6,442 bases of DNA, taken from NCBI GenBank assembly GCA_017556595.1, contig JAFYML010000100.1, positions 1 through 6,442 on the forward strand, written 5' to 3'. Below are positions 5,459-6,442 of the stretch, in pieces. Both the position numbers and the translations under genes were made by a program. The DNA is from Bacteroides sp. (GTDB lineage: Bacteria > Bacteroidota > Bacteroidia > Bacteroidales > Bacteroidaceae). Each line of letters begins with the position of its first letter. Within the stretch, counting starts at the first letter, position 1. The notes below the pieces were generated by a model, which searched no databases, was not told the origin of the DNA, and saw only the letters and a list, made by a program, of their open reading frames with translations.

Positions 5459-6084
5459 ATACTCAATTCTCAAATTATCAAGCCGTGATATTGGCAAATG
5501 GCGAGTATCCTTCACACGAAGTGCCGTTGTCTATCTTGCAACAAGCTGCCTATTTAGCTTGTTGCGATGGTGCCGCAAATGCATGCGTTGCAAATGGATT
5601 TACTCCCGATGCTATTGTAGGCGATGGCGATTCGCTCTCGGACGAGGTGCGAATGCGCTTTGCCGATAGGATACATCGCATTAGCGAACAAGAAACCAAC
5701 GACTTGACAAAAACCGTTACCTACCTACGCTCCATTGGTAAGCACTACATTGCCATTGTAGGAGCAACCGGTCTTCGCGAAGACCATACGTTGGGGAACA
5801 TCAGTTTGTTGATGGAGTATATGCGCATGGGTGTGCAAGTGGCTATGTTCACCGACTACGGTGTGTTTATACCTTGCAACGGAAAGCAGCAATTTGCGTG
5901 TAGCGAAGGACAACAAGTTTCCATTTTTAACTTCGGAGCCAAGCATTTTGTGGGCGATGGTTTGCGCTATCCTATCTACGACTTCACCAATTGGTGGCAG
6001 GGAACGTTGAATGAGTGTATAAAAAAAGTAATCACCATCGATGCCGATGGTGATTACTTACTATATTTTAAACACGTAGAATAG
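5455..6084 (+). CDS. thiN: Thiamine pyrophosphokinase
   Basis: Transfers pyrophosphate from ATP to thiamine to make TPP in the cytoplasm. With the start at 5455 it has 209 residues, a normal length. The catalytic N-terminal domain shows CCDGAAN (36-42), VGDGDS (55-60), ETNDLTK (80-86, the usual QxTDxxK) and GATGLREDHTLGN (103-115), whose Arg-x-Asp-His and Asn are family hallmarks. The C-terminal beta-rich thiamine-binding part includes GTLNE (183-187, matching GxSN) and ends in DADGDYLLYF. I prefer the ATG at 5455 because it overlaps the pnuT stop as ATGA, a common sign of translational coupling; an in-frame ATG at 5437 would add MEKTDD, which adds nothing conserved. Last gene of the operon. 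Its final 20 codons contain a 15-bp perfect inverted repeat that reads as a terminator for the convergent thrC. The symbol thiN is used as for the bacterial family. Confidence 0.94.
   Translation: MNTQFSNYQAVILANGEYPSHEVPLSILQQAAYLACCDGAANACVANGFTPDAIVGDGDSLSDEVRMRFADRIHRISEQETNDLTKTVTYLRSIGKHYIAIVGATGLREDHTLGNISLLMEYMRMGVQVAMFTDYGVFIPCNGKQQFACSEGQQVSIFNFGAKHFVGDGLRYPIYDFTNWWQGTLNECIKKVITIDADGDYLLYFKHVE
6021..6059 (-). terminator. Intrinsic terminator of thrC, lying inside the kinase coding region
   Basis: AAGTAATCACCATCG (6026-6040) and CGATGGTGATTACTT (6045-6059) form a perfect 15-bp stem with a 4-base loop. On the - strand it runs directly into seven Ts (6027-6021), a textbook intrinsic terminator, 85 bases beyond the thrC stop codon. 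On the + strand the stem is followed by ACTATATTTT with no adjacent U-tract, and it stands before the kinase stop (6082-6084), so it should not end the thiamine operon. Confidence 0.85.
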
Positions 6085-6086
6085 CG

Positions 6087-6149
6087 TTTAGTGTTTAGTG
6101 ATTAACCTGCTTATCACTAGTCACTAGTCACTAGTAGCTAGTCACTAAA
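6087..6149. repeat. Short heptad repeat array between the kinase and thrC
   Basis: TTTAGTG occurs twice in tandem (6087-6100). After a 13-base spacer come five consecutive heptads at 6114-6148: TCACTAG three times, then TAGCTAG and TCACTAA. The two halves are inverted relative to each other: TTTAGTGA (6094-6101) is the exact reverse complement of TCACTAAA (6142-6149). The thrC stop codon (6145-6147 on the - strand) lies in the last heptad. No protein or RNA gene is apparent here. Confidence 0.8.
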
Positions 6150-6442
6150 TACTTAATAAATAGCTCTTGAAAGCATCGAACATTTTGCTCATTTCGATGC
6201 TTTGCTTTTCGCCTCGCATAAACGCTTGTAGCTTTTCGGGGATAGCAATCTCTTCGCCAATAATCTCTTCTACGGTATCTTTAAACTTAGCTGGATGAGC
6301 AGTTTCTAGGAAGATACCTATTTCATTCGCTTGCAATCCCTCTTGCAATGCACGATATCCGCATGCACCGTGTGGATCGAGCAAATATTTCTCTGTATTC
6401 CAAACAGCCTTCATTGTTTCGGCAATCTGCTCGTTGGTGTAG
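6145..6442 (-). CDS. thrC: Threonine synthase, C-terminal part (5' end outside window)
   Basis: Converts O-phospho-L-homoserine to threonine with pyridoxal phosphate, the last step of threonine synthesis in the cytoplasm. The reading frame stays open to the window edge; the last 98 complete codons are present, starting YTNEQIAETM. Recognisable family features are KYLLDPHGACGYRAL (the conserved DPH-A-G segment), GIFLETAHPAKFKDTVEEIIG (the TAHPAKF signature) and a typical short helical end. The Met at 6412-6414 is internal, not the start. The PLP-binding lysine and N-terminal domains are outside the window. The gene converges on the thiamine operon and uses a terminator located within the end of the kinase gene. 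Confidence 0.93.
   Translation of the reverse strand, partial: YTNEQIAETMKAVWNTEKYLLDPHGACGYRALQEGLQANEIGIFLETAHPAKFKDTVEEIIGEEIAIPEKLQAFMRGEKQSIEMSKMFDAFKSYLLSI

Noticed and set aside
6026..6070. The 15-bp stem as terminator of the thiamine operon
   Set aside because: It lies before the kinase stop codon and is not followed by a U-tract on the + strand, so it would cut off the message.
6114..6148. Heptad array as a CRISPR array
   Set aside because: Units are 7 bases, directly adjacent and without unique spacers, and there is no cas gene.

Overview
The window looks like chromosomal DNA of a Bacteroidales bacterium (Bacteroides/Prevotella type). The reasons are promoter-like sites of the TTTG / TAnnTTTG class in place of sigma70 boxes, no Shine-Dalgarno sequences before the starts, an rpsA tail typical of the group, and a TPP-riboswitch operon that pairs a TonB-dependent receptor with a PnuC-type transporter and a thiamine pyrophosphokinase. 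The genus cannot be fixed from the sequence alone.

Layout. (1) Bases 1-410, + strand: the 3' end of ribosomal protein S1 (rpsA), closed by a strong bidirectional terminator at about 431-466. (2) Bases 471-1397, - strand: a complete tyrosine recombinase standing alone, convergent with rpsA. No cargo or second element gene is visible. Bases 1398-1559 behind it hold a 12-bp hairpin, a 10-6-10 imperfect inverted repeat and three copies of TGTTAAAATA. (3) Bases 1560-2423, - strand: an MscS-type mechanosensitive channel with its own promoter. (4) Bases 2424-2681: a divergent control region with a promoter for each direction and a TPP (THI-box) riboswitch facing right. (5) Bases 2682-6084, + strand: a compact three-gene thiamine uptake and trapping operon (outer-membrane receptor, inner-membrane PnuT-like transporter, thiamine pyrophosphokinase). 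The gap between genes 1 and 2 is 14 nt; genes 2 and 3 overlap by ATGA. (6) Bases 6145-6442, - strand: the C-terminal end of threonine synthase (thrC), convergent with the operon. Its apparent terminator lies inside the last codons of the kinase gene, and the two genes are separated by an array of short heptad repeats.

How the genes work together. When TPP is scarce the riboswitch should allow expression. The receptor brings thiamine across the outer membrane using TonB energy, PnuT equilibrates it across the inner membrane, and the kinase converts it to TPP, which traps it and shuts the riboswitch. This salvage system is known in Bacteroidetes and is not new. The less explained parts are the lone recombinase with att-like structure behind it, the thrC terminator embedded in the kinase coding sequence, and the heptad array at that junction.
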